Notes: generated from the letters alone by a model not told the origin. Positions 15,266 to 29,068 are shown, counted from the first letter of the stretch. The stretch: 64,000 bases of DNA from Cognatilysobacter xinjiangensis (GCF_014651995.1 NZ_BMXY01000001.1:868001-932000), one strand, 5' to 3'. Numbers and translations are program-made.

Positions 15266-16225
15266 ATGAAACCGATCCACCCGATGGGCCGCAATAACGA
15301 CTTCCTTATGATGACGCGGCCGATCGAGAGGCTTGCGCAGACCTTCCTGCAATGGATCCTGTTCAACCGACCAGGTGGCATGGTCTACGGCCAGCGTCGC
15401 CGAGGAAAGTCACGGGCCATCGCGTGGATCCGGAAATATCTGAAAGAGCTATTGGGCTACCCCATCGAAGTCGTGCATGTTTGCGCGCGACAGCCGAAGA
15501 ACGAGCCGTATCGTGTTCAACACTTCTTCGACAACCTCTTGGACGCGCTTAATGAGCCGACATCCAGCCGCGAGACCACATCGGCCAAGTTCACCAAGAT
15601 CCGTAACAAGCTGATCGTGTACGCGCGCCGCTGCCCGGCGCGAAAAGTGGTGATCGTGATCGACGACGCACAGCGCCTGCAGAAGCCGCATTACGAATGG
15701 CTTATGTCGTTTCTCAACGAAATCGAGGTGAAGTACCGCATGCAGGCCGTGGTCTTCCTCGTCGGACAGCCGGAGCTTGCCCTGATTCGAGAACTGTTCG
15801 TGAGTTCCGGGGAACTTCAACTCACCGGACGTTTCATGCCGGAAGCAGTGGAGTTCGTGGGCCACCGGAGCGCCGAGGAGCTGAGATATTCCTTCGACCG
15901 CATCGATCAGCATTTGTTTTGGCCCCGAGATTCGGGAATCAGCTACACCGCGTATCACGCACCCGAAGCGGTGGCTGCAAATTGGGGATTGGCGCTCGAA
16001 GCCGACAAATTCTGGGACGCATGGGTGGCGACCCGTGAGGCGCAGAAGATCCCATTTCCCGAAGACATGTCGATGCAGGCGCTTACCGGCATTGCCTACT
16101 TCACGTTGGTGGGGTTTGCATCCCAGCCGGGGTTCACGCGCCTTTCCGAAACCGACATTGCGACGATCATTGAGGCTCAGGGGTACTTGGAGATCGAAGT
16201 CTCGGAGGAGACGGAGGCAGTATAG
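15266..16225 (+). CDS. tnsC: TnsC-like AAA+ ATPase regulator of transposition
   Basis: A 319-aa AAA+ ATPase that links target selection (TniQ/TnsD) to the transposase. Walker A is GQRRRGKS (residues 42-49) and Walker B is VIVIDDAQ (about 129-136); a sensor-like VFLVGQPEL strand follows. The length is close to TniB/TnsC short forms. It lies between tnsB and the first tniQ in a head-to-tail operon. It would form a filament on target DNA (family knowledge). Confidence 0.88.
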   Translation: MKPIHPMGRNNDFLMMTRPIERLAQTFLQWILFNRPGGMVYGQRRRGKSRAIAWIRKYLKELLGYPIEVVHVCARQPKNEPYRVQHFFDNLLDALNEPTSSRETTSAKFTKIRNKLIVYARRCPARKVVIVIDDAQRLQKPHYEWLMSFLNEIEVKYRMQAVVFLVGQPELALIRELFVSSGELQLTGRFMPEAVEFVGHRSAEELRYSFDRIDQHLFWPRDSGISYTAYHAPEAVAANWGLALEADKFWDAWVATREAQKIPFPEDMSMQALTGIAYFTLVGFASQPGFTRLSETDIATIIEAQGYLEIEVSEETEAV

Positions 16226-16264
16226 CCAGTTGAGCCGGCGCTACTTACAGCTGAGGATCAAGCG

Positions 16265-17938
16265 ATGCCTGTCCAGCAAGCCGTTCGCGCTCCAGAGCGG
16301 ATCACGTTCAACCGGTGGCCAGTAGCAGTGCTTCCCGGAGCGTCGATCTACGGACTGATCGGCGTCCAGGCGTTGCTCGGTGCGTGGACAGCCCGAGAGC
16401 GCAACGCACTTCTGGGTAATGCCGCTCCGGGCTCTCCGCGCCAGTGGCAAGAACTAGTGAGCTCCCGCAACAAGGGCCGTGTCTCGCGCTTCCTAAAGCT
16501 ACGCCCTGACGAGCTGGAGAAGAGTTGCGATATCTCAGCGCATTACCCTGAGGGCGTTCCATTGGAGTGCCGGCATGTTGGGCCGCGCCTCCGCTACTGC
16601 GCTTCGTGTATGCGCGAGGGTCATCACAGCAAGCTCTTTCAAGTGCCCTGGATTCGAGCCTGCCCCGTGCATACGGGCGAGCTCATTCGTGACCAATGCG
16701 CATGCGGGCACGCATGGTCCACGGTAATCCCGATCGACCCATCCCGAATGCTGGTGTGCCCCACGTGCGATGCACGACTATGCGATGAGAGCGCAGCTCT
16801 AAGCTTGGATTCGGAAGAGCCCGTAGGCAGCCGTCGGGCGCGATGGCAGTCCATTCTCGTCGAGCACAATCGCTGGATCCGCGATATCAATGCCTCTAGT
16901 GCGGTTGCGTCGACCCACTTCAATAATTCTGAGATGGGCTTCGACTCGCTCCTGATAACACTAATAGTCGAACTTGCAGAGCTCGTCCCTGCGTCACCGG
17001 CAATCACTGCCGCGCTGTTCACACGAAGGAGTGCGCCCGGCGGGCCGGTTTGGAGGCATTGGCGCGACATAGATGACACACCGCTCCATCAGGTTTTGGG
17101 GCATAGCACTGTCGCGGACATGGGAGAAGCATGTGCGCGATACTATTTTGCGCTTCCTGTCGCCGAATCGACCTGCACCGCGCTATCGAGGGCGTTTGAT
17201 CGACTCCGCCGGCGCCGCAACGTCGACGCAATAGGGAGTCGCCTGCCAACGTCAAGTCGTCACTTCGATCCTTGTGACGGTGCGAAAGAAGGCATGCTCC
17301 GATGGTTCTGGAACGGAAAATCCACGCACCCAGCTTTGATTATAAGTTTTCGCATGTTCACGCAGATGGTCGCCATTGCGACCGTTCACGGGAAAAGTTA
17401 CGTCGACTACCCGAACCACAGCTTCAGGGAGGCGCCCGCGGTGGCAGCCGCCAACTGGGTGGCGGAAAATTGGGGCACGTTCGCGCTGACGAAGCGCCCA
17501 TTTCAGGAAACGACAGTAGAGGAAACAACACCGACCATCCCCGGGCGTCTGACGGCATGGTTTTGGGAGCGGTTGATCGCATCGGGTTGGTTTGAGGCGA
17601 TTGGCGAACTCGACCATCGGATGCTGGGGTCGGGTTATGCCGGTTGCGGACAAATGACATACAAGAACGGTCTCGAGGAGTATGCCCAGCCGATGTGGAT
17701 TGAAGGTGCCCTGCAAAGGCGGTGGCCGGGTCGCCGCTGCGAGCCTTGGGCGGCGGGGCCGCGAGGTGAGGGCTGGGGCTGCATCGTGCTGCGCGACGCT
17801 CCGCGCGATCGCTGGGTCACGATCATTGGGCGCACGGATTCCGGTCGGCGTGCGCGCAGTTCAGGCGGACGGTGGCTTGCGCCGCGGGTTGTCGAGAAGT
17901 TTCTCGACGGTTATAGGTTTGTTCGCCCCGGACCCTGA
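16265..17938 (+). CDS. tniQ: TniQ/TnsD-family target-selection protein 1
   Basis: A 557-aa protein with the TniQ zinc-binding core: C112-x2-C115, then C133-x2-H136 and C145-x-C147, with the FQVPWIRACPVH strand typical of TniQ/TnsD. A second pair, CPTCDARLC, follows. The long C-terminal half (to 557) probably recognises DNA, as in TnsD, which binds the attachment gene. It starts 39 bp after tnsC and is followed 5 bp later by a second, shorter family member. Candidate target: the HTH gene just outside the element (inference). Confidence 0.82.
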   Translation: MPVQQAVRAPERITFNRWPVAVLPGASIYGLIGVQALLGAWTARERNALLGNAAPGSPRQWQELVSSRNKGRVSRFLKLRPDELEKSCDISAHYPEGVPLECRHVGPRLRYCASCMREGHHSKLFQVPWIRACPVHTGELIRDQCACGHAWSTVIPIDPSRMLVCPTCDARLCDESAALSLDSEEPVGSRRARWQSILVEHNRWIRDINASSAVASTHFNNSEMGFDSLLITLIVELAELVPASPAITAALFTRRSAPGGPVWRHWRDIDDTPLHQVLGHSTVADMGEACARYYFALPVAESTCTALSRAFDRLRRRRNVDAIGSRLPTSSRHFDPCDGAKEGMLRWFWNGKSTHPALIISFRMFTQMVAIATVHGKSYVDYPNHSFREAPAVAAANWVAENWGTFALTKRPFQETTVEETTPTIPGRLTAWFWERLIASGWFEAIGELDHRMLGSGYAGCGQMTYKNGLEEYAQPMWIEGALQRRWPGRRCEPWAAGPRGEGWGCIVLRDAPRDRWVTIIGRTDSGRRARSSGGRWLAPRVVEKFLDGYRFVRPGP

Positions 17939-17943
17939 AGTAA

Positions 17944-19329
17944 ATGCCCATCCACCGGCACCACTGGCCTGTTCCCTCTGGGCCGAGCTTGGTCGCGGTG
18001 TTGTCTAGATGTGCGCCCGCTGCGGCGAACCAACTGCTGGAACGACTGAAACTCCCGCGAGGACCCAGCGCAAACAGTTGGACAGGGATTGACGATCGTC
18101 TCGATGGCGGTGCCGCCAGTCACCTGTTCCGACTCCGACCGTTCGAGCGGCGTATCGCGTTCACGCCTGACGCGTTCGACCTGGAAGCCTGCCCACTGGC
18201 ATGGCGCGAGCGCCTGAGGTTCTGCCGGGTGTGCATTGCGACGGGATTTCACGCGTGGTTCCATCAACTAGACGCACTGCGCTCGTGCCCGATGCATGGC
18301 GGGTCCATGCTGGACGGATGCCCAAGGTGCGGCGCGCACCTTCCAACATGGCGCCGACCAAGCCTGCGCGCCTGGCGGGCGATGTTTGCTTGCCCGGAAT
18401 GCGGTGAGGACTTGTTCGATGAATCGTCCCTACTCTCCTTAGCGTCTGGCGTGAGGGGAAGGGTGATTTTGGAGGTGGTCCAGGCTCTCAGGACGTGGCG
18501 CCGAGATGTCGACCACACTGTTCTCGCGGGCGTTCAGTTTTCCAGTGCTGCCCTTGATGACGAATCCCGGATCATCTTCGGGCGCGGCCTATTAGCGTTG
18601 ATGCAGGTGTCCGTGCCGACATCACTCTCACCGCTGGTCCAGACGCCGTCCGTTCCGCCAGGGCTGGCAAGCATCTTCCATCGATTGGGAGATTGCGCAT
18701 CAGTGCCCGAGTGCGAAATGAGCACGACAGACAATGTTCAGCCCGGGGGTAGGTCGGCCGAGGTGCCGGGACGAGGCGCATGGTCCCAGGTCATTTCGGC
18801 GCGTAGCCTACGGACGCTGCGCTCCCTGGAAGGCCGCCTCTCGCGTGCGATAGCAAGCGATGAGGCGAGGGCCGTGCGCGCTGGCGCGGGGTCCTGGGTT
18901 GCAGGCTTTCGGCGACGAGCGCTGATCCATCGCAGGAAGCTGCTGGCACTTGTAGGCGAGCCGCCACGACTTTCCTGGTCGAAAGATCTTTCGGACAGCG
19001 AACCGCAGCGGCTGTTGAAACATCTCGAGACGCGTGCCGCGACGTACGGGCGCCGCGAGCCCTGGTCGGAGGACTTCACTGCGTGGTGTCGCGAGCGATT
19101 GATGCTTCACTGGTTGGTCGATACCACGATAGAAGTTACGAGGATCACGTCGTATCCAGCTGCAGCGCGGCCGGATCCAATGCTCCTCGCCTGGCCAACA
19201 GTGGACTTGGCCATCGATGGGCCTCGCGTCCAATACGCCGCGTGCGTGCTGCGAGGCTCCCAGGATGGCGACTGGATCGGCGTGTTCCAATCGCTGGTTT
19301 CACCGCGCCCGCATCCGGCGCCAGCTTGA
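17944..19329 (+). CDS. tniQ: TniQ/TnsD-family target-selection protein 2
   Basis: A 461-aa paralogue of the preceding gene. The zinc core is again clear: C94-x2-C97, C115-x2-H118 and C126-x2-C129, followed by CPECGEDLFDESSLLSL, which matches CPTCDARLCDESAALSL in paralogue 1. The C-terminal region is shorter and different, so the two proteins probably have different targets or form a pair. Dual TniQ genes are known in some Tn7-like and CRISPR-linked elements, but no CRISPR genes or array are seen here. It is the last gene of the tns operon and faces the czc operon tail to tail. Confidence 0.8.
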   Translation: MPIHRHHWPVPSGPSLVAVLSRCAPAAANQLLERLKLPRGPSANSWTGIDDRLDGGAASHLFRLRPFERRIAFTPDAFDLEACPLAWRERLRFCRVCIATGFHAWFHQLDALRSCPMHGGSMLDGCPRCGAHLPTWRRPSLRAWRAMFACPECGEDLFDESSLLSLASGVRGRVILEVVQALRTWRRDVDHTVLAGVQFSSAALDDESRIIFGRGLLALMQVSVPTSLSPLVQTPSVPPGLASIFHRLGDCASVPECEMSTTDNVQPGGRSAEVPGRGAWSQVISARSLRTLRSLEGRLSRAIASDEARAVRAGAGSWVAGFRRRALIHRRKLLALVGEPPRLSWSKDLSDSEPQRLLKHLETRAATYGRREPWSEDFTAWCRERLMLHWLVDTTIEVTRITSYPAAARPDPMLLAWPTVDLAIDGPRVQYAACVLRGSQDGDWIGVFQSLVSPRPHPAPA

Positions 19330-19785
19330 CCGGTGGCGTCGCGCGCCGCTGCTGCCTCGATCGCGAAGCGGCTCTAGCCGGCGGGTTCAGCGCATACGCG
19401 GTTGACTCCGATCGACAGGCCAGCCACTGCGTATACCGATCGTCTTGATCATTTGTGCCAGCGCCTTCTGAACCAGGTTCCGATCTCGACCAGTTGCCGT
19501 GCGATGTGACTCTATAGCGTTGACCGCTCGAACGTCCTCGACCGGCTAGCCGTGTGATGCCTAGCAATCTGCTACTGAACGCCTCGCTGCATATAGCCAG
19601 CTTGTTGAACGAGCGCACCCAGCTTGCTCCACGATGACTGTCTTACAACCTGAACTTGGTAGCCGCCCGATTGCATCTGGTCAGTTCCTTGGTGCTGGTG
19701 GTTAGCGCCTTGGCAAAGTGGCACCTTTAACTCTGTTTCGGTCCGACTAATCCAAAGCGCCTCTCTGTCCGACGACTGCTCGACG
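19330..19785. other. Convergent intergenic region without a gene
   Basis: Between the 3' ends of tniQ2 and the methyltransferase gene. Open frames here have no coding look and AT content is raised. No clear terminator or transposon end was found. Confidence 0.4.
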
Positions 19786-20241
19786 CTACAGCCAACGGCG
19801 CACGCGTGCCTTGTAGTAGTCGAAGGCCTCCCCAAAGCGAACACTAAGCGCGGCTTCCTCGGGCGGGATCTGGAAGTGGTTCAAGTACAAGACGAATGCT
19901 AGCGTCACAACGACGCCTGGGAGGCTTGCCAGTGCCAGAACCCAGCCCGCCAGTAGCAAGGCAAACCCGAGGTACATCGGATTGCGGGTAACTCGATAGA
20001 TCCCGCCCACGACCAACGCCGAGGCCCTGTCAGGGTGGAATGGGTCCACCGTCGTTTGGGCCCGTCGGAACTCGACGACGCCCGCCAACGCCACAGCGAC
20101 CCCGAGGCTGGCGACTAATACACCTGCGACTTGGAAGCCAGGCGTCGTCAATGAAGGCCCGGCCATGCCATCGATCAGCCACGCCGTACCCGCAGCGACA
20201 CCGAGTACAAGGAGCGGTGGCACCTTGGGAGCACGCTTCAT
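19786..20241 (-). CDS. Isoprenylcysteine carboxyl methyltransferase-family membrane protein
   Basis: A 151-aa protein with four to five membrane helices and the family signature: GIYRVTRNPMYLGFALLLAGW (RHPxY/RNPMY cofactor region) and the C-terminal EEAALSVRFGEAFDYYKARVRRWL (E-F..Y..RV.R). It would methylate a cysteine or other group using SAM; the bacterial substrate is unknown. Genes of this type are often next to czc genes. It is the last gene of the metal operon, overlapping the czcD stop by 4 bp. The ATG at 20241 gives the full first helix. Confidence 0.75.
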   Translation of the reverse strand: MKRAPKVPPLLVLGVAAGTAWLIDGMAGPSLTTPGFQVAGVLVASLGVAVALAGVVEFRRAQTTVDPFHPDRASALVVGGIYRVTRNPMYLGFALLLAGWVLALASLPGVVVTLAFVLYLNHFQIPPEEAALSVRFGEAFDYYKARVRRWL

Positions 20242-21134
20242 GCATGTCCTCCATGGTCCCCACAGCTCGCGGCTTCCACCTGCAAGGTCGTATGCTCGAT
20301 GTGGAACTGCCTCGCCAGCATGCTGGCAGCTGCGGCACGGACGGTGTCGGGTCCCGTGGCGGCGTCGCTCAGCACCAGATGCGCCGTGAGCACCGGCTCC
20401 TTTGAACCTAGCGCCCAAACGTGCAGATCATGGACCTCGCGGACGCCCTCGAGAGCCTGCAGCGCACTGCGGATCGAGCCCGCATCGAGGCCCTGCGGTA
20501 CGCCCTGCATCAGCACCTGTCCCGCCTCACGCAATAGGGTCCAAGTTCTCGGCAGGACCCACAGTCCGATCAGCACGGCCAGGATGGGGTCAACGACTGT
20601 CCAGCCCGTGAGCTTGATGACGATCGCGGCGACTATCACGCCAACCGAGCCCAGCATGTCGGCCCAGACCTCGAGGTAGGCCCCTTTCACGTTTAGGCTT
20701 TGACCGCTGCCGGCCTTGAGCAGCCGCATCGAGATCAGGTTCACGGCGAGACCCAATGCCGCGATCACCAGCATTCCGGTCGAGGCGACCTCGGGTGGCT
20801 CGCGGAATCGTCCGACTGCCTCCCACAGGATGTAGAAGGCGACGACGAACAGCAGCACCCCGTTGATGAGGGCACCGATCGCCTCCATCCGCGCGTAGCC
20901 GTAGGTTCGCTTGGCATCGGGCGGCTTGCGGCTCAGTCGCACGGCGACAAGGGAAATCGCTAGCGCGATGACGTCGGTGGCCATATGCGCCGCGTCGGAC
21001 AACAGCGCCAAGCTGTTGGTCAGGATGCCCCCGACGACCTCAGCGACGAGGAACACGGCCGTCAGTCCGAAAGCAATCCAAAGCGGCTTTTCGTGCTTGA
21101 TCTCGCCAGTGCCGTGATCGTGTCCTGCGCCCAT
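20238..21134 (-). CDS. czcD: Cation diffusion facilitator (CzcD-type Zn/Co/Cd exporter)
   Basis: A 298-aa inner-membrane antiporter of the CDF family. The His-rich start HDHGTGEIKH precedes six helices. The metal site residues are present: HxxxD as HMATD in TM2 (SLALLSDAAHMATD) and D...D in TM5 (EVWADMLGSVGV). The C-terminal cytoplasmic domain carries HDLHVWALGS. It begins 1 bp after the czcA stop, so translation is coupled, and it exports Zn/Co/Cd from the cytoplasm to feed CzcCBA or the periplasm. The start at 21134 removes a basic 13-residue extension with no ribosome site. Confidence 0.9.
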   Translation of the reverse strand: MGAGHDHGTGEIKHEKPLWIAFGLTAVFLVAEVVGGILTNSLALLSDAAHMATDVIALAISLVAVRLSRKPPDAKRTYGYARMEAIGALINGVLLFVVAFYILWEAVGRFREPPEVASTGMLVIAALGLAVNLISMRLLKAGSGQSLNVKGAYLEVWADMLGSVGVIVAAIVIKLTGWTVVDPILAVLIGLWVLPRTWTLLREAGQVLMQGVPQGLDAGSIRSALQALEGVREVHDLHVWALGSKEPVLTAHLVLSDAATGPDTVRAAAASMLARQFHIEHTTLQVEAASCGDHGGHA

Positions 21135-21135
21135 G

Positions 21136-25356
<4,221 letters not shown>

Positions 25357-25360
<4 letters not shown>

Positions 25361-26631
25361 GGGGACTCTCCAGGTATGCGCTCGGCCGGGCCTGCCACGA
25401 AGGGCTGGCCGGTCAGGCGCTGGATTTCAATCAGGGCGCGCTGGGCTTCAAGCGCAGCTTCGAGTTGTTGCTTGCGTGCGCTGGTGCGCTCGGATTGGAG
25501 CTGCGCCCACTCGAGGTAGCTGATGGCGCCGGCGCGGTACGCGCGCTCGGCCGCACTTTCGGCGCGTCCGAGTTTCGGGATGACCTCGCTGCCCAGGCGA
25601 CGGACCTCGAGCTGCGCCGACAGGTAACGCCCATGCGCGTCCGCCAGCGTGGAGTACAGCGACAGGTTCCGCGACTCACGCTCAATCTCCAGGAGCGCGA
25701 GTTCGGCTTCGGCTACGCGGATTTCGGGCTCTGCGCGGCTGCGCGCGCCCAGCGGCATGGAGGCACTCGCGACGAAGCCGAAATCGTCCGTGGCCTGGAG
25801 ACGGCGCACGCCCACTTGCCAATCGATGTCAGGCGTCGCCTGCGTGCGGGCCAGCTGCAGGCGCGCCTCGCGAATGCGCTGCTCGCCGGCAAACTGGGCA
25901 ATCTCGGGCGTGCGGGCCAACCATGTCGTCAATTCGTCGAACGACACGACCTTCGGCAGGTCCAGCGGGCTGCCGGCAACGACCTCGAAGCTAGGGTCTC
26001 GCTCTCCCCAGAGGGCCGCGAGGTGCTGCTTCGCGCCGGCCTCCCGCTGGACGGCGCGGGCGCGCTCGAGCTCGGCGCGTGCCAGCGCCGCTTCGGCGGT
26101 GAGCACCACCGACTCCGGTGACGCGCCTGCCTGCAGGCGCTGGCGGGCACCGGCGACTGTGCGCTTGCGCTGGCCGATGTCGAGGTCGGCGATCTCGCGC
26201 TGCCGCTGAGCAGACACGACCGCGAGGTAGCGGCGGGCGACCTCTGCCAGCAGGTCGAGCCGCTTGGACTCCCGCTGCAGCGCCAGCGAATCGATGCGCG
26301 ATTGCACGAGTGCACGTCGGGCATCGAGCTTGCCCCCGCGCTCGAGCACCGAGGTCAGGGTAAGGGTGAGCTCGGCCCCAGAGAGGCCGCTGGCTTCGCC
26401 GGTCCCGAGGACGTTCTCGGCGGATGCCCCGACCACGAGCGGCGGCTTGAAGCTTGCGCGGTCGAGTTCTGCAGTCAGGACAGTTCGCTGGCCTCCGGCC
26501 AGACGCAGGTCGGGATGGGCTTGTTCGACGCGCGCGAATGCATCGTCGAGGGTGAGGCGGTCAGCTGCAAGTGCCGGCAAGGCAAGCATCGCGGCGACAC
26601 ACGCGGCCAAGGCCGCGAGTCGTGCACGCAT
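25357..26631 (-). CDS. czcC: CzcC outer-membrane efflux factor
   Basis: A 424-aa TolC-family protein with a signal peptide (residues 1-22, ends ALA-AD), then LTLDDAFARVEQAHPDLR, the usual opening of OEP repeats. Long helices rich in Ala/Arg/Glu and the late RAYRAGAISYLEWAQLQ are family hallmarks. It forms the outer-membrane channel for CzcBA. It starts 55 bp after the czcI-like gene and overlaps czcB. Confidence 0.9.
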
Positions 26632-26686
26632 GGGATGTACTCCGTAAGGCGAAGACGGGAAACCGCCGGCGTAGCCGGCTGTCGGG

Positions 26687-27079
26687 TCAGACCTGGATCG
26701 GAGGACGGAATGGGGCCAGGCGGGGCTCGTTGGCAGGTCGCTCGAGAGCCGAACAGACGGCCAAAGGCCCTGCCACCATGGGAACTAGCGCCGCGTTGAA
26801 GCTAACCGCGGGCACGGCGGTCTGCCCGCAGCAGTGCGCCATGTGGTGGACCAGGTGCAGCGTGGTCGCTTCGCGGTCGCCGGCCTCGCCTTGGGCGGCG
26901 AGCTCGGCCCGGACGTCGTCGTGGCCATCTCCGGAGACATGCGTCTCGGCAAAACCATGGGTCAGCTCGTGCATCTCGCCGACCGATGCCAGCACCGGCT
27001 GCACGATCATCGCCAGCACCAGGCAGGTCGAGACCAGCCAGTGCAGCAGGGATCGGCGGCGGCGGGTGAGCAGGCTCAT
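26687..27079 (-). CDS. CzcI/CopL-like secreted His/Cys protein
   Basis: A 130-aa protein with an N-terminal membrane/signal segment (residues 8-31) and a possible metal site of scattered His and a CC pair (HELTHGF, HLVHHMAHCC). Small proteins of this kind (CzcI, CopL) precede czc or cop genes and modulate their expression. It overlaps the upstream CDF gene by 4 bp and precedes czcC by 55 bp. The function is by position and composition. Confidence 0.6.
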   Translation of the reverse strand: MSLLTRRRRSLLHWLVSTCLVLAMIVQPVLASVGEMHELTHGFAETHVSGDGHDDVRAELAAQGEAGDREATTLHLVHHMAHCCGQTAVPAVSFNAALVPMVAGPLAVCSALERPANEPRLAPFRPPIQV

Positions 27080-27696
27080 CGTTGATCGTCGGCGACGGCG
27101 GGTCGCCGTGCCTTGCGTGCCTCGGACAGGATCTCGACGGCTTCTTTGACCACGTAGAGGCCAATGAGGCTGCCGATGACGTAGTCAGGGTACGGTGAAC
27201 CGAGGAGCAGCACCAACACGCCCGCGGCGATCACGCCGACATTGGCGATGACGTCGGCCCGCGTGAAGATCCAGGTGGCACGCAGGTGCACCTCGCCCTG
27301 CTTGAGGGGTGCCAGCAGGCGAAGCACGGTGAGATTGACGGCCAGCGACAGGGTCGCCGTCGCGATCATCCATCCGCTCTCGGGCTCGGCCCCGGCGCCA
27401 ATGCGCCGAATGACTTCTAACAGCAGGCCCAGGCCAAGGACCAGCAACGCGATGCCGCTCGCCGTCGCTGCGTTCGCCTTGAACCGCGCCGACCGACCGA
27501 TTGCGGCGAGGCCGATCGCATAGGCAGCCGCGTCGGACAGCATGTCTAGGGCGTCCGCCAGCAGGCCGGTCGACTGGCCGATCCAGCCCGCCACGCCGCC
27601 GACGACGGCCATGAGGGCGTTCAACGCCAGCGCGATCACCAGGATCCGGCGCTCGCCGCCGTCCTTCGCTTCGTGGTGGCAACCGCAGTCGCTCAT
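27076..27696 (-). CDS. Cation transporter of the CDF superfamily, first gene of the czc operon
   Basis: A 206-aa protein with five to six helices. It has a Cys/His-rich start (CGCHHE) and the CDF Asp pairs: DALDMLSDA in TM2 and TRADVIANVGV in TM5. It lacks the C-terminal cytoplasmic domain of CzcD, so it is a short DmeF-like or Zn/Co/Cd transporter. Transcription starts from the MerR-type promoter at 27723-27753. Presence of two CDF genes in one operon is notable. Confidence 0.78.
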   Translation of the reverse strand: MSDCGCHHEAKDGGERRILVIALALNALMAVVGGVAGWIGQSTGLLADALDMLSDAAAYAIGLAAIGRSARFKANAATASGIALLVLGLGLLLEVIRRIGAGAEPESGWMIATATLSLAVNLTVLRLLAPLKQGEVHLRATWIFTRADVIANVGVIAAGVLVLLLGSPYPDYVIGSLIGLYVVKEAVEILSEARKARRPAVADDQR

Positions 27697-27722
27697 GGTG
27701 GCTATCGGGGGGTGGAGCGCGC

Positions 27723-27753
27723 ATCCTAAAGTCTGTAGTCGCTACAGGGTCAA
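27723..27753 (-). promoter_or_regulatory. MerR-family (CadR/PbrR-type) operator-promoter
   Basis: On the minus strand: -35 TTGACC (27753-27748), -10 TAGGAT (27728-27723), 19-bp spacer. The perfect dyad CTGTAG-TCG-CTACAG (27733-27747) sits in the spacer. Both features are typical of Zn/Cd/Pb-responsive MerR promoters. It drives the seven-gene czc operon. Confidence 0.85.
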
Positions 27754-27760
27754 GTCCCAA

Positions 27761-28274
27761 ATGAAGATCGGCCAGGTATCGGCGGCCAGTGGCTGCCAGA
27801 TAGAAACCATTCGCTACTACGAGCGGATCGGGCTCCTAAAGGCGCCCGCCCGCACCGAAGCTGGCTACCGGCACTACACGGACGCCGACGTAGACCGCCT
27901 GCGCTTTGTAGCGCGGGGACGTGCCTTGGTCGCTCGACGCGTTCATTTGCCTGCTGTGCCTGGCCTGCAAAGGTGACCTGCTCGACCACGACCCCAGTCA
28001 CTTCACGCCGGCCCGCTGCGCGCTAGACCTGTTTCCGCGTGTCGTCCATCGGTATCCCGCGCTGGCCTTTCAGTGGGAGAAGCTCTACGCCTGCTTGTCG
28101 CGCATCTTCTGGCAGCGCGCTTACAGCAACGGTGTGGGTTACGAGTTCGACATCGAAGTCACTCGTAAGAACCTGCTCGCGTTGCAGGAGGGAAGACCAG
28201 ACGACATGACGCTGTACTCCGGGCGGCGGACGCCCCGCGACCAGGAGCAGCAGGTGATCACCACCAGCGCATAG
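27761..28274 (+). pseudogene. Frameshifted MerR-family metal regulator (CadR/PbrR-like)
   Basis: The ATG at 27761 opens a MerR N-terminal winged helix (MKIGQVSAASG, IETIRYYERIGLL, AGYRHYTDADVDRL) up to RGRAL, where the normal GFSLDEI continues in another frame (SLDAF at about 27930). The original frame stops at 27976. The other frame runs from about 27921 to 28274, but after some 15 residues it no longer looks like MerR and contains no recognised domain (FQWEKLYACLSRIFW, TRKNLLALQEG). So both a small deletion and a junction with foreign sequence are likely. The dimerisation helix and metal cysteines are lost, and the operon's normal regulator is probably inactive. Confidence 0.7.
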
Positions 28275-28854
28275 GCGCCAACCGATGACCGCTCGCCGGT
28301 CAGTAGCTACTTCGATCGTGGTGACCAGCGCTGATCATGACCGGTACTTGGTCCGTGTTGGTCGTCTAGCTGTTCAAGCCTGTCCGGAACTCTGACGCAT
28401 AACGACCAGCGCACGCAGCCACGGAGCCAACGCGAACGTCCGTGCGTAACGCCCCAGACGGACGGGAAGAGTAAAAGGTTTCGACCGGGCACCTGAGCCG
28501 GTTGGACGCCCATGTGGAAAGCTCGCTGCGTACGGTCGCGCAAGTATCGCGAGAGGGAGGCGCTCGACATTTCGAGTCCAACACTATGCGTGGGACAGTC
28601 CCAGTGCATCGGCCGCGCCGTAGTGCCTGCAACCCGGAATTTCCTCTTGAGGGCGGCTGAGTTAGGGTGCCCGCTTATCGGCCGCAAGCACAAGCTAGAG
28701 GCGGGTGAATGCGCCGGTCGCCGCCGGAAGTTTGCAACGGCGCTAAAACTGGCTGCTCTTCCGCGTTCGCTCATTTTCCAATGATCCGAATCCTCAGTGG
28801 CAGCGCCCGACCCAGGCCTGCCATAGGCCGAGTGGGGGCCGGAGGCGCATCGCG
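28275..28854. other. Region with no supported gene
   Basis: Several open frames of 70-155 codons on both strands, but none has a start signal or family features. The stretch near 28285-28420 contains several short GACC/GGTC dyads (GATGACCGCTCGCCGGTCAG, TGACCAGCGCTGATCATGACC), which could be transposase-binding or relic end sequences. Confidence 0.3.
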
Positions 28855-29034
28855 TTACCGAGGTTGCCGTCTTCTAGCGATGCGAAAAATCTCAACCGCG
28901 ACTAGCTTGGGGACCCACGAAGCCCACGCGATGATCGGATAGGCGTACTCGAAGGAAGCGCCCGCCAAGAGTGATGCCGGCAGATAGATACGAAGCGTCA
29001 CGGCCCCGAAAGTCAACTCGAAGCTGCGGATCAT
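28855..29034 (-). pseudogene. C-terminal fragment of a DUF2306-type membrane protein
   Basis: A 59-codon minus-strand frame: MIRSFELTFGAVTLRIYLP, ASLLAGASFEYAYPIIAWAS, then WVPKLVAVEIF. The pattern TLR-x-LP...FEYAY-x-IIAW-x-xWVPxLVxxE resembles the last membrane segments of DUF2306 proteins. Upstream sequence does not continue the family, so it is a relic or a truncated gene. Confidence 0.45.
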
Positions 29035-29068
29035 CCATCGTGCATGCGCACCAGCATCGTTCTAGCGG

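Noticed and set aside
28307..28774. 155-codon minus-strand ORF
   Set aside because: No ribosome site, low-complexity composition and no family features; likely a chance frame.
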